A stretch of 37,830 nucleotides of DNA from an uncultured Bacteroidales bacterium (GTDB lineage Bacteria > Bacteroidota > Bacteroidia > Bacteroidales > P3), in contig CAMJJD010000017.1 of NCBI GenBank assembly GCA_946406015.1, positions 1 to 37,830 of the forward strand, read 5' to 3'. Positions 16,769 to 25,289 of the stretch are shown piece after piece (within the stretch, counting starts at the first letter, position 1; each line of letters begins with the position of its first letter). A program made the translations under genes and the position numbers. Below the pieces are notes generated by a model. It did no database searches. It saw nothing but the letters and a program-made list of their open reading frames with translations, and was not told the origin of the DNA.

Positions 16769-18097
16769 ATGAAAAGATTTATCATTTTGATTTTCTGCCT
16801 ACTGATATGCTCTGTGCCATCGATGGCACAGGTGAGGGAATTCCAAATCGGCGCCCAGAACAACAGCATCGTCCGCTCGGTGGACGACGAGTACGTGCTC
16901 ATCTACACCCAACCGGTGGTTGACTCCGGATATTTCATACTTTACAAAAGGTATGACAATACAGCCCTTGCCATTAGTCTCCCAATCAAATGGGAGATCC
17001 GCGATGTTCGTATTCACAATGGCGATGAGGCATACTTCTGTGGTACATTTGGCAGTAGAGGGTTAATTGGCATGTTCGATATTCCCCAGTTCTTTTTCGG
17101 GAATGTTGGAATCAATTACACGACTTTTGGTTGGTCGTCGTTAGGGTATGTTTGGCCGACCGACTTGAAACGGCTGGATTTGTATGAAGACGGCACCCAA
17201 GTGCACATGGCCATGACGGGATCCTCAATATGGCACATCAGACATCAGCTACCCGCCACCACGGTGATGTCGGCCTATTTTGACGGCAGCAATTGGAATT
17301 GGGTTGGTTATCCCAACAAGGACTTGTATATGCAATTCACCGACGTGGCATGTCTGGACGACATTATTGTGGCTGTGGGTACCGACAGAGACGGTACTGG
17401 ATGCTACATGAAAACATTTGAAAAGTTTCCAGAGTTTCCCAAATATCCGCTAGACATCAATCACGTGACTGAACTGAACTATGATGATCCCCAAGGAACG
17501 GTGCTGGTTACACACAGGGAAAGTAACACCGCAATATTGTCCCAGTTCAACAAAGGAACATCAGGTATCGGCACGGTGTTTCATCAGGTGCCTTTCTCTC
17601 CGTCGTCGGGGTTGCCGACCATGACACTGATTGACACTTGGCGGTCTTCTCCTCCGGCCACCCTGCCCTTTGGCTCTATGTGGCAGATGCTGGAACTGAA
17701 CTGGGATGTCGATAATGCCTGGTTGCTACAAAAGGCCGAATATGCCGTATCACCCGTAAGTGGCATTGCCGACTGGCTGTTAAAAGTACCCGTAGGTGCT
17801 CCCTCGGTGATAGGACAACGGTGGAATCCCGATCAGTGTAATGCGCAGTCGATGGATTTGCTGCCAATCGCCCATAATCCATGGCTGTCTGGGTCGAATC
17901 CGTTGCTAACTATATACGAACCGATGTGGCAAGGCATGGACGGGCATTGTTACTTTTTTTCCAACTTGGGTTTCGATTACGGGTCTGCCACGTGGATAAC
18001 ACGCGATATTGATGATGATTGGGATTATAATTTGGAATCAAATATACCAAAAGACATGCCGGTGTTTGATGTCAAGGTAATATTGGAATGTGAATAA
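16769..18097 (+). CDS. Unknown secreted protein paired with a type IX cargo protein
   Basis: This 442-residue protein has a signal peptide (residues 1 to about 21, ending SMAQ). The rest is rich in beta strands, aromatic residues and short Asp/Gly turns, and may be a propeller or similar fold. I find no catalytic motif and no C-terminal sorting domain. The gene has intermediate GC content, lower than the operon before it, and the next gene (18119) starts 22 bases after its stop, so they are probably co-transcribed. It ends in a short acidic tail with VFDVKVILECE. It may be an exported or surface protein working with its neighbour. Function unknown. Confidence 0.7.
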   Translation: MKRFIILIFCLLICSVPSMAQVREFQIGAQNNSIVRSVDDEYVLIYTQPVVDSGYFILYKRYDNTALAISLPIKWEIRDVRIHNGDEAYFCGTFGSRGLIGMFDIPQFFFGNVGINYTTFGWSSLGYVWPTDLKRLDLYEDGTQVHMAMTGSSIWHIRHQLPATTVMSAYFDGSNWNWVGYPNKDLYMQFTDVACLDDIIVAVGTDRDGTGCYMKTFEKFPEFPKYPLDINHVTELNYDDPQGTVLVTHRESNTAILSQFNKGTSGIGTVFHQVPFSPSSGLPTMTLIDTWRSSPPATLPFGSMWQMLELNWDVDNAWLLQKAEYAVSPVSGIADWLLKVPVGAPSVIGQRWNPDQCNAQSMDLLPIAHNPWLSGSNPLLTIYEPMWQGMDGHCYFFSNLGFDYGSATWITRDIDDDWDYNLESNIPKDMPVFDVKVILECE

Positions 18098-18118
18098 TAA
18101 CAACGATATCGTTCATTT

Positions 18119-19621
18119 ATGAGAGACAGAATATTAATTACAATAATGTTGCTTGCAACGGTTACGACTAGGGTACAAGCGCAGTACTCGGACCTTTATT
18201 ACCATCGTGTGGGCGACACCATCGAGTGGCGCTCTGAAATAGGTTATTACACATGGTGGGGATGGAAGGAACTCTATGAGAATCAACTCCCTGCATCAGC
18301 CTATTTTAATAATGCTTCTCATGCATGGTACAATGATTTGACGCAAGTGTCAGATTCCGGAATATTGCTGGAACGTTTCTATACCCCCACCCCATTGAAA
18401 ATTATAGGTATTGCAGGTGTGGCAACCAGGGGTTATTGGGAAAATGTTGGTTTGGGCCAGCCAAGGAGATGGGTGATGGATACCGATACCACCTCACGGA
18501 AGGATTATTTCTTGATTTATGATGCCGTAGGTGACAGCTTCCCATTGGTGGCACAAACGGAATGGACCCCAACCGACACCATGCGTAGGCTACATCTCAA
18601 GTTTCGTCAATATCCTAGAACTACGAACTACGATACTACCTGTTGTGGAGGTGATCTCCTTATGGAATACTATCTACCATTAAAGGAGTATTATTTTGAT
18701 AATCCGGTGTATGTGGAAGATTCTTTTTATGTCGGGGGTACGTATTTTGGAGGAATAAACAACAACACTTCGCCAGACACATACTATGCGGGGTCTCATT
18801 TCTACAAAATTCGTCGATCGTGTAATGAGAATTTTCAACAAGAATTACCCGATGTAGTGTATCCGAGTAATACAAACGGCTGTATACCAATTGGAATGCC
18901 TTTACTGAAATTTAAAGGATTTATAGGCAGGGATGTAACTTCTTATGAGTATGGTTCTTTTTCCACCAGACCATGGCGGTGGAATTTGCCGAGTGGAGGT
19001 GTCCTTATTATGGTATACCCCATCGTCGAGGTCGACACGACGGTGCCGCCGGTGAGTGCCTGCGACCCGATAGCGAATGTGCAGGTGACAACCTCCGGCA
19101 CCTCGGCCACGGTGACCTGGGACGGCTTCCCCCACTACAGCCGTGTCCTGCTGCGCTACGGGAAGCGCGCACAACCGCAGTCGCAGTGGACCGAGATTGA
19201 CGTGACGGGCAACACGCTATATACCCTCGCCGACCTGCAGCCCGTGTCGTTCTACAGCGTCACGCTGAAGGCCGAGTGCGACACCAGCAAAAAGGAGACG
19301 CCCTGGAGCGAGCCGGTGACCTTCTACGTGGGCACCGACACCGCAGGCGGCGGCACGGAGGGCATCGAGGGAGGCGAGACGCTGCTGTCGCGCCTGACCT
19401 TCCTGCAACCCAACCCCGCTCGCGACGAGGTGACGGTGACCTCGAGTTTCAACCTCACGGCCATAGACATCTGGACGGCCGACGGCGTGATGGTGTACCA
19501 CGGCGAACGGTCGGGCCACGACACCTCGGTTGATGTCAGTTGGCTGCGGGCAGGCACCTATATCGTGACCATCCACACCCATAACGGCACCACCCACAAG
19601 CGCCTGCTGATAGCGCGCTGA
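18119..19621 (+). CDS. Secreted protein with FN3 and type IX secretion sorting domain
   Basis: This 500-residue protein has three parts. The signal peptide (1-22) leads into an unknown N-terminal region (23 to about 300) rich in Tyr and Trp. A fibronectin type III-like domain follows (about 315-405, with ATVTWDGFPHYSRVLLRY and TLADLQPVSFYSVTLKAEC). The C-terminus is a Por secretion tail (about 425-500: FLQPNPARDEVTVTSS, then LRAGTYIVTI and KRLLIAR). Such tails direct proteins through the type IX system to the cell surface, where they are cut off and often replaced by A-LPS. Base composition switches sharply near 19020 (19 of 60 G/C in 18661-18720, 41 of 60 in 19081-19140), exactly at the border to the FN3 part. 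Confidence 0.88.
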   Translation: MRDRILITIMLLATVTTRVQAQYSDLYYHRVGDTIEWRSEIGYYTWWGWKELYENQLPASAYFNNASHAWYNDLTQVSDSGILLERFYTPTPLKIIGIAGVATRGYWENVGLGQPRRWVMDTDTTSRKDYFLIYDAVGDSFPLVAQTEWTPTDTMRRLHLKFRQYPRTTNYDTTCCGGDLLMEYYLPLKEYYFDNPVYVEDSFYVGGTYFGGINNNTSPDTYYAGSHFYKIRRSCNENFQQELPDVVYPSNTNGCIPIGMPLLKFKGFIGRDVTSYEYGSFSTRPWRWNLPSGGVLIMVYPIVEVDTTVPPVSACDPIANVQVTTSGTSATVTWDGFPHYSRVLLRYGKRAQPQSQWTEIDVTGNTLYTLADLQPVSFYSVTLKAECDTSKKETPWSEPVTFYVGTDTAGGGTEGIEGGETLLSRLTFLQPNPARDEVTVTSSFNLTAIDIWTADGVMVYHGERSGHDTSVDVSWLRAGTYIVTIHTHNGTTHKRLLIAR

Positions 19622-19666
19622 TACCTCATGTTCGCAGCGTCGTTTTCCCCCCGTGCGGAAAGTTTT

Positions 19667-19698
19667 TTTGCACGGTTTGGAAATATTGTGTATTTTTG
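19667..19698 (+). promoter_or_regulatory. Promoter of the coiled-coil/zapA operon
   Basis: TTTG at 19667-19670, 20 bases, then TATTTTTG at 19691-19698 and CACC. ATG follows at 19735. The leader is about 30 bases and ends with AAGGAAGAG, an unusually good Shine-Dalgarno-like site. Confidence 0.75.
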
Positions 19699-19734
19699 CA
19701 CCGCTTTTTATAGTGTAACAGACGCAAGGAAGAG

Positions 19735-20028
19735 ATGTTCGACTTTGAGACAACCGTGAGCGGCATAGAGTTCAAGGTGAGGCAGTTGGCCGACGAGGTG
19801 CAACGGCTTCGCGGGTTGGTTTCGGAGCGCGACGAGCGCGTCTGGGAGCTAGAGGAAGCGCTGAAAAACAAGGAAATAGTAATAAACAATTTAAAAGAAG
19901 AGAACAAATTAGTTAAATTAGGGAACAGGCTGACAGAAGGAAATGACAGTGCTGAACTGAAGCTAAAGATAAATCAGATGATACGCGCCATTGACAAAAG
20001 TCTGGATTTGTTGAAGGCAGAAAAGTGA
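19735..20028 (+). CDS. Small coiled-coil protein next to zapA
   Basis: This 97-residue protein is almost entirely alpha-helical and predicted coiled coil, with charged heptads (QLADEVQRLRGLVSERDERV, then LKEENKLVKLGN). It has no signal peptide or catalytic motif. The gene directly upstream of zapA (4 bases between stop and start) and the shared promoter suggest a partner in Z-ring organisation, analogous in style to ZapB, but this is inference from position and shape. Its middle part (19861-19930) is AT-rich. Confidence 0.75.
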   Translation: MFDFETTVSGIEFKVRQLADEVQRLRGLVSERDERVWELEEALKNKEIVINNLKEENKLVKLGNRLTEGNDSAELKLKINQMIRAIDKSLDLLKAEK

Positions 20029-20032
20029 CGGA

Positions 20033-20386
20033 ATGATGGAAACTGTATCGGCATCGGTGAACATATTGGGACGGACATATCGTCTGCGCGTGGCAGCGAG
20101 CGACGAGGCGGCTTTGCGCAAAGCGGCGCAAAACATCGAGGCGCAGGCGAAGCAGTATGGAAGCATGTATGCCTACAACGACCATCAGGACTTGCTGGCG
20201 ATGGTGGCGCTGACTCAGATTACCCAACTGACGAAGATACAGGACTCGCTTCGCTACAAGGACACCGACTTGGCGGAGCGACTGCAATCGATAGACAGCG
20301 TGCTGGAAGGTATACTGCATCCGACTAAGGAACAGTTGCTCCGCGACAATAGCTCCGCGACTGTTTCGACCCAAAACAGTTTGTAA
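20033..20386 (+). CDS. zapA: Cell division protein ZapA
   Basis: ZapA binds FtsZ and bundles its filaments at mid-cell. The 117-residue protein begins with the usual strand pattern VNILGRTYRLRVAASDEAALRKAA, followed by the long helix IEAQAKQYGSMYAYNDHQDLLAMVALTQI that makes the dimer coiled coil. The last 20 residues are longer than usual and come from a segment with the direct repeat GCTCCGCGAC (20338-20347, 20352-20361). Two tandem ATG codons (20033, 20036) are possible starts. It is followed by a 200-base gap before rny. Confidence 0.87.
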   Translation: MMETVSASVNILGRTYRLRVAASDEAALRKAAQNIEAQAKQYGSMYAYNDHQDLLAMVALTQITQLTKIQDSLRYKDTDLAERLQSIDSVLEGILHPTKEQLLRDNSSATVSTQNSL

Positions 20387-20389
20387 ACT

Positions 20390-20580
20390 CAACACCATTT
20401 ACAAACCGAGTCGGCTCAGGGGCGGGTAGGTTGTATGGCTGATACGCCCGGCGCTCAAATCCTACAGAACCAGAGTTTACCAATACTCCCGGAGGGTTTT
20501 TCGGATGCAGTTTTTCTCTCTCATCCACTTCTGAAAAGTCATTCCAGTCAGAGGGTTCCCACAACAAACAAACTCATCAA
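20390..20580 (+). ncRNA. Possible 6S RNA between zapA and rny (candidate)
   Basis: About 200 bases with no gene separate zapA and rny. I recall 6S RNA at this position in other Bacteroidales. Local pairing exists: GGATG/CATCC with TTTTTC/GAAAAG outside it (about 20500-20550), and GGGCG/CGCCC (20420-20450). I could not build the full long hairpin with central bubble, nor find a clear promoter in front of it. The call rests mainly on position. Confidence 0.35.
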
Positions 20581-20586
20581 CAAACA

Positions 20587-22128
20587 ATGGAGATACTTTG
20601 GATTATCATTGGATTGGTTGCCGGTGGCGGCGTGGGCGTGTGGCTCACGACGTCGGTGCTGCGCAACCGACTCCTTTCCAAGAGCCAACAGGTGCTCAAG
20701 GATGCCGAGGAGAAAGGAGAAGTACTTAAGAAAGAAAAAGAGCTGCAGGCCAAGGAGAAGTTCCTGCAGTTGAAGAGTGAGCACGACAAGCGTGTGAACG
20801 AACAGAACAACAAGATGCGCGACGCCGAGAACAAGCTCAAGCAGCGCGAGCAGACCCTCAACCAGAAGGTGGAGGAGCTGCAGAAGAAGAGCAACGAGCT
20901 GAAGGGTGCAAGCGAAAACCTGAACAAGCAGATTGAGGCCCTGCATTCGCGCCAGGCCGAGGTTGAGAAGGTATATCGCGAGAGCATAGAGAAACTGGAG
21001 CACATCGCCGGCATGAGTGCCGAGGATGCCAAGCAGCAGCTGATAGACAGCCTCACCGAGGAGGCTCGTGCCGAAGCATCGACGACCATCATGGACATCG
21101 TAGAAGAGGCCAAAATCACCGCTGCCGAGCAGGCCAAGAAAGTGGTCATACAGAGCATCCAGCGCACCGCTACCGAGACCGCAGTGGAGAACACCGTGTC
21201 GGTATTCAACCTGGAGAATGAAGAGGTAAAAGGCCGCATCATCGGCCGCGAAGGCCGCAACATACGCACGCTGGAGAGCCTCACAGGTGTGGAGATTATC
21301 ATAGACGACTCGCCCGACGCCATCATTATCAGCGGCTTCGACCCCGTGCGCCGCGAGATAGCACGTCTGTCGCTGCACAAGCTGGTCACCGACGGACGCA
21401 TCCATCCCGCCCGTATCGAGGAGGTGGTGGCCAAGACACGCCGCCAGATTGAGCAGGACATCAACGAGGTGGGCAAGCGCACCTGCATCGACCTGGGCAT
21501 CCTGAATATGAACCACGAGCTGATGCGTATGGTGGGCCGCATGAAATACCGTTCAAGCTACGGACAGAACCTGCTGCAGCACAGCCGCGAAGTGGCCAAC
21601 CTGGCCGCCACGATGGCCGCCGAACTGGGCCTGAATCCCAAGTTGGCCAAGCGCGCCGGTCTGCTGCATGACATCGGCAAGGTGCCCGAGACCGACCCCG
21701 AGATACCGCACGCCATCTTCGGCATGAAACTGGCCGAGAAGTACAAGGAGCATCCCGACATCTGCAACGCCATCGGTGCCCACCACGACGAGGTGGAGAT
21801 GACCAACCTCATCAGCCCCATCATCCAGGTGGCCGATGCCATCAGCGGTGCCCGTCCCGGTGCCCGCCGCGAGGTGGTCGAAGCCTACATCAATCGACTG
21901 AACAAGCTGGAGCAGATGGCCATGACCTATCCGGGCGTGGTGAAGACCTACGCCATCCAGGCCGGCCGCGAGCTGCGCGTCATCGTTGGTGCCGACAAGG
22001 TGAGCGACGTGGAAGCCAACAAGCTCAGCTACGACCTCTCGCGTCAGATACAGAACGAGATGACCTATCCGGGTCAGATCAAGGTGACCGTCATCCGCGA
22101 AACCCGCGCCATCAACTACGCGAAGTAA
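20587..22128 (+). CDS. rny: Ribonuclease Y
   Basis: This 513-residue endoribonuclease starts mRNA decay from the membrane. An N-terminal TM segment (about 3-22) is followed by a long coiled coil (about 30-200), a KH domain with [12 protein letters not shown] (216-227), and an HD domain with the His361-Asp362 pair in LLHDIGK. The C-terminal part ends with [16 protein letters not shown], typical of the family. Length matches (about 510-520). It follows the zapA gap and precedes lgt by 33 bases, so it probably shares transcription with lgt and gpmA. Start ATG fits the family. Confidence 0.97.
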   Translation: MEILWIIIGLVAGGGVGVWLTTSVLRNRLLSKSQQVLKDAEEKGEVLKKEKELQAKEKFLQLKSEHDKRVNEQNNKMRDAENKLKQREQTLNQKVEELQKKSNELKGASENLNKQIEALHSRQAEVEKVYRESIEKLEHIAGMSAEDAKQQLIDSLTEEARAEASTTIMDIVEEAKITAAEQAKKVVIQSIQRTATETAVENTVSVFNLENEEVKGRIIGREGRNIRTLESLTGVEIIIDDSPDAIIISGFDPVRREIARLSLHKLVTDGRIHPARIEEVVAKTRRQIEQDINEVGKRTCIDLGILNMNHELMRMVGRMKYRSSYGQNLLQHSREVANLAATMAAELGLNPKLAKRAGLLHDIGKVPETDPEIPHAIFGMKLAEKYKEHPDICNAIGAHHDEVEMTNLISPIIQVADAISGARPGARREVVEAYINRLNKLEQMAMTYPGVVKTYAIQAGRELRVIVGADKVSDVEANKLSYDLSRQIQNEMTYPGQIKVTVIRETRAINYAK

Positions 22129-22161
22129 AGGGTAGAGGTTCGCAGTTAAAGAACAAAGACT

Positions 22162-23082
22162 ATGCTATCATTAGCCATAAACTGGAATGTGGACCCTGTG
22201 ATATTCCACATTGGGTCGTTCGGCCTGCGGTGGTACTCCCTGGGGTTCCTGATAGCCTTCCTACTGGGCTACTATATCTTGTCGTACATCTTCAAACGCG
22301 AGAAGGTGCGCCCAGAGTATCTCGAGGTATTGATACTCTACATCTTCCTGGCGGTACTGCTGGGAGCCCGCTTGGGACACTGCATCTTCTACGACGCCGA
22401 CTATTTCTTCACATCCGAGCACTGGACAGAGATACTCTGGCCGTTCCACAACGGGCAGTTCACCGGCTTCAGCGGGCTGGCCAGCCACGGTGCCGCCATC
22501 GGCATCTTCATCGCCCTGTGGCTGTATTGGAAGAAGTACCGGCTCAACCCATGGTGGATATGCGACCGAATGGCCATCGTGGTGGCTCTGGGTGGCGTGT
22601 TCATCCGCATCGGCAACCTCTTCAACAGCGAGATTTACGGCATCGAGACCGACCTGCCGTGGGGATTCATCTTCCTGCGTGAAGGCGAGACGGTGCCCAA
22701 GCACCCCACCGGTCTCTACGAAGCTCTGGCCTACCTGACCATCGCGCTGGTAAGCCTATGGTACTACCTTCGCAAAAAGGGACAGTTCAAGACAGGAAGC
22801 CTCTTTGGGTGGTGGCTGGTGGCGCTGTTCGGCGCACGCTTCCTCATCGAGTTTGTCAAGACGAACGGCGTTATCGAAGGATTCCCCCTGCTCAAAGGGC
22901 AACTGCTCAGCCTGCCGCTCATCATCGGTGGATTTGTCATCGTCTGGTTGGCACGCCGCGGGAAACTGGCACAAGCAGCCTTCCCGCAAGGCGAGGTAAA
23001 GGCCATCACCGCCAAGTGGGACGAGAAAGCCAGGAAAGAGGAGGCTAAGAAGAAAGACAAACAACGAAAGGAAAACAAATGA
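22162..23082 (+). CDS. lgt: Prolipoprotein diacylglyceryl transferase
   Basis: Lgt transfers diacylglycerol from phosphatidylglycerol to the lipobox cysteine of prolipoproteins, the first step of lipoprotein maturation. The 306-residue multispanning protein shows GARLGHC (68-74), the central SGLASHGAAIG with His109, RIGNLFNSEIYG (149-160) and KHPTGLYEA (180-188), covering the residues important in the E. coli enzyme. The C-terminus is a lysine-rich cytoplasmic tail longer than in many homologues. It overlaps gpmA by four bases (ATGA). The many lipoproteins in the window (lptC, lptE, nitroreductase and others) are its likely substrates. Confidence 0.96.
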   Translation: MLSLAINWNVDPVIFHIGSFGLRWYSLGFLIAFLLGYYILSYIFKREKVRPEYLEVLILYIFLAVLLGARLGHCIFYDADYFFTSEHWTEILWPFHNGQFTGFSGLASHGAAIGIFIALWLYWKKYRLNPWWICDRMAIVVALGGVFIRIGNLFNSEIYGIETDLPWGFIFLREGETVPKHPTGLYEALAYLTIALVSLWYYLRKKGQFKTGSLFGWWLVALFGARFLIEFVKTNGVIEGFPLLKGQLLSLPLIIGGFVIVWLARRGKLAQAAFPQGEVKAITAKWDEKARKEEAKKKDKQRKENK

Positions 23083-23825
23083 AGACACTCATCCTTGTAC
23101 GCCACGGCGAAAGCGCGTGGAATAAACTCAATCTTTTCACCGGCTGGACCGATGTAGACCTCACTGAGGCCGGCATGCAGGAAGCCTACGAAGCCGGCAA
23201 GCTACTGGTGGCCGAAGGCTACCGCCCTGAACTTTGCTTCACCTCCTATCTGAAGCGGGCTGTGAAGACATTGAACCAGATGCTCGACGCCATGGACATG
23301 GACTGGCTGCCGGTGCAGAAGAGCTGGCGCCTGAACGAGAAGAGTTATGGTGCCATCCAGGGCTTGAACAAGGCTGACACCGCCGCCAAATACGGTGACG
23401 AACAGGTGCTGCTGTGGCGCCGTTCGTTCGACGTGCAGCCACCCGCCCTAGACCTGCATGATGAGCGTAGTCCACGTATGGATCCGCGCTATAACGAGAT
23501 TCCAGACAACCTCATCCCTCTCACCGAGAGCCTCAAAGACACCATCGAGCGACTCATGCCCTACTACCGCGGTACCATCATGCCTGCATTCGAGAACCGC
23601 AACACCCTGTTGGTGGTGGCTCACGGCAACTCGCTCCGCGGCATCGTCAAGGAGTTGAAGGGAATGTCGAACGAGGAGATTATCAAGTTCAACCTGCCTA
23701 CGGCCGTGCCGTATGTGTTCACCTTTGACGACCGCATGAATCTGGTCAGCGACAAGTTCCTCGGCGACCCCGAGGTCATCGCCGCCAAAATGCAGAGCGT
23801 CGCCAATCAGGCAAAGCGGAAATAG
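23079..23825 (+). CDS. gpmA: 2,3-bisphosphoglycerate-dependent phosphoglycerate mutase
   Basis: GpmA interconverts 3- and 2-phosphoglycerate in glycolysis through a phosphohistidine. The 248-residue protein has the N-terminal LVRHGESAWN (Arg8-His9-Gly10, His9 the phosphorylated residue), FTGWTDVDLTEAG, EKSYGAIQGLNK and the second histidine in VVAHGNSLRG. All catalytic positions are present and length fits the family. It overlaps the end of lgt (ATGA), so the two are translationally coupled. A strong terminator follows at 23847-23890. Confidence 0.97.
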   Translation: MKTLILVRHGESAWNKLNLFTGWTDVDLTEAGMQEAYEAGKLLVAEGYRPELCFTSYLKRAVKTLNQMLDAMDMDWLPVQKSWRLNEKSYGAIQGLNKADTAAKYGDEQVLLWRRSFDVQPPALDLHDERSPRMDPRYNEIPDNLIPLTESLKDTIERLMPYYRGTIMPAFENRNTLLVVAHGNSLRGIVKELKGMSNEEIIKFNLPTAVPYVFTFDDRMNLVSDKFLGDPEVIAAKMQSVANQAKRK

Positions 23826-23846
23826 CATCGCACAGCATTTACACTA

Positions 23847-23890
23847 ACACCCGACAACGGACAGCGAACGCCCCGTTGTCGGGTGTTTTG
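23847..23890 (+). terminator. Intrinsic terminator after gpmA
   Basis: ACACCCGACAACGG (23847-23860) pairs perfectly with CCGTTGTCGGGTGT (23873-23886) around a 12-base loop, and TTTTG follows. It ends the rny-lgt-gpmA run before the convergent outer-membrane gene at 23973. Confidence 0.9.
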
Positions 23891-23972
23891 TTGCTTTAAG
23901 CTCAGAGGAAAATGTTAACCTCCGGCCGGACAATGGTCGATATATTTATATTAGAAAGCGCGTCGTACTATC

Positions 23973-25244
23973 TCAGAAGGAGTAGACCATGCTGAGGGAG
24001 AGGCGGAGGTTGCCGACGGGGTCGGCATAGCCGGCGCGAGTGTATTCCACCTCGCCAGTGAAATCGAGACCAGTAAGGGTTTTGTAGGTGAGACGGGGCT
24101 GGATGCGCCAGAGGTATTCAAGGTCGTGGCCGCGGCCTAAAACCGCTGTAGTGCTGTAGATGGCCAGCACTGGACCTTCGTCCTGTTTCTGAGCATAACC
24201 CATGAAAAGACCTGGACGCCAGTGGCCGTGATTGCGTTCTACATCGAGCCACACTGTGTTGAAAGTCCAATCACGGAACATCATGTCGTCGCCCATCACA
24301 CTGGTGTAGATTATATAGCCGCCCAATGAGCAGCCTTCGTAGAGGCTGTTGTTCAGCAGTGTCTGGGCCTTGATGGTGATGGGGCCGAGGTTTACTTTGC
24401 CGAAGAGGCTCCACGAGAAGGATGAGTAGAGGTCGGTGGAGGGTTGCACGGCTGTGTATTGGGTTTGCACCATAGGCTGGATGGTTTTCATGTTGACGGC
24501 GGCACCGAAGAAGAAGTGCTTGGTGAGGTAGCGCAGCTGGAGGTTGAGCTCGGGCACCAGGCTGTGGCGCGCGAAGAGGGTGCTGCTGGCCGGAGCGCCG
24601 TTGAGCAACCCCTGGCTCATATTGTCCAGCTGCCAGCAGGCAGCGGCCACCACGTTGAATCCGTGGGCGATGTATTCGTAGCGCACCTGCGGCTGGCGGG
24701 CATAGCAGTGGAAGGGGGCCCCCATGTTGAGGGGGTTGGTCATGGGCATGATCTCGTGGATGACCATCGGATACCAGTACTGGCCCACGATGAGGGTGTG
24801 GCGCAGCGAGGCCGGCACCTCGACGCCATAGCTCTTCATCCAGTCCATCTGGATGTAGGCGTGGCGCAGGCGCAGGTTGTTGATGGTGGCGTTGGTGGAG
24901 CCGGTGAAGTCGCCTTCAACGTAGGCCGAGGTCCGCGCGCCGAGCATGTCGGGGCCTGTAATGCGGAGGTTCAGGCGGGCGGTGATGGCCAGCATGTCGG
25001 CCTGCCAGCCGTCGTTGATGTCGCGCCCCAGGCTGTCTCGGAGGATGGGCTTGGGGTAGAAGAGCATCATGTCCTCGCGCCCGCCTACTACCGAGCGGCT
25101 GTCAGCATAGTAGTGCGGGTTGACGAAGCCGTGCCACTCGAGGCTGAAAGGCGATTGGGCTTTTGCCGAATTGAAATTTGAAAATTGAAAATTGAAAAAC
25201 AGGCTTGCGCAGACAATCGATGCAATCTTGATACTGTACTTCAT
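23973..25244 (-). CDS. Outer-membrane beta-barrel protein with a repeat-encoded signal peptide
   Basis: This about 423-residue protein starts at ATG 25244 (MKYSIKIAS); the earlier TTG at 25262 is less likely. The mature part, SPFSLEWHGFVNPHYYADSR onward, has alternating hydrophobic strands, many Tyr/Arg/Asn pairs and a C-terminal aromatic residue (VYSF), fitting a porin-like outer-membrane barrel. The substrate is unknown. The signal peptide is odd: the hydrophobic core is followed by FFNFQFSNFN, encoded by heptamer repeats (25171-25198), before the cleavage site AKAQ. This lengthens the signal peptide and may alter export. It is the last gene of the minus-strand run that includes cysS. Confidence 0.75.
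   Translation of the reverse strand: MKYSIKIASIVCASLFFNFQFSNFNSAKAQSPFSLEWHGFVNPHYYADSRSVVGGREDMMLFYPKPILRDSLGRDINDGWQADMLAITARLNLRITGPDMLGARTSAYVEGDFTGSTNATINNLRLRHAYIQMDWMKSYGVEVPASLRHTLIVGQYWYPMVIHEIMPMTNPLNMGAPFHCYARQPQVRYEYIAHGFNVVAAACWQLDNMSQGLLNGAPASSTLFARHSLVPELNLQLRYLTKHFFFGAAVNMKTIQPMVQTQYTAVQPSTDLYSSFSWSLFGKVNLGPITIKAQTLLNNSLYEGCSLGGYIIYTSVMGDDMMFRDWTFNTVWLDVERNHGHWRPGLFMGYAQKQDEGPVLAIYSTTAVLGRGHDLEYLWRIQPRLTYKTLTGLDFTGEVEYTRAGYADPVGNLRLSLSMVYSF
25171..25198. repeat. Heptamer repeat inside a signal peptide coding region
   Basis: TTGAAAT then TTGAAAA three times on the plus strand. In the minus-strand frame it encodes Phe-, Asn- and Gln-rich residues between the hydrophobic core and the cleavage site of the outer-membrane protein. 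Confidence 0.9.
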
Positions 25245-25253
25245 GGCAAATAA

Positions 25254-25289
25254 TAATTTCAATTTTCAATTTTCGTTTTTCACTTTTTC
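25254..25289. repeat. Heptamer repeat at a gene junction
   Basis: AATTTTC-type units with C every seven bases (25260, 25267, 25274, 25281). The stop codon of the membrane protein gene (25282-25280) is inside, and the next start (25244) follows shortly. Similar to the unit inside the following signal peptide. Confidence 0.8.
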
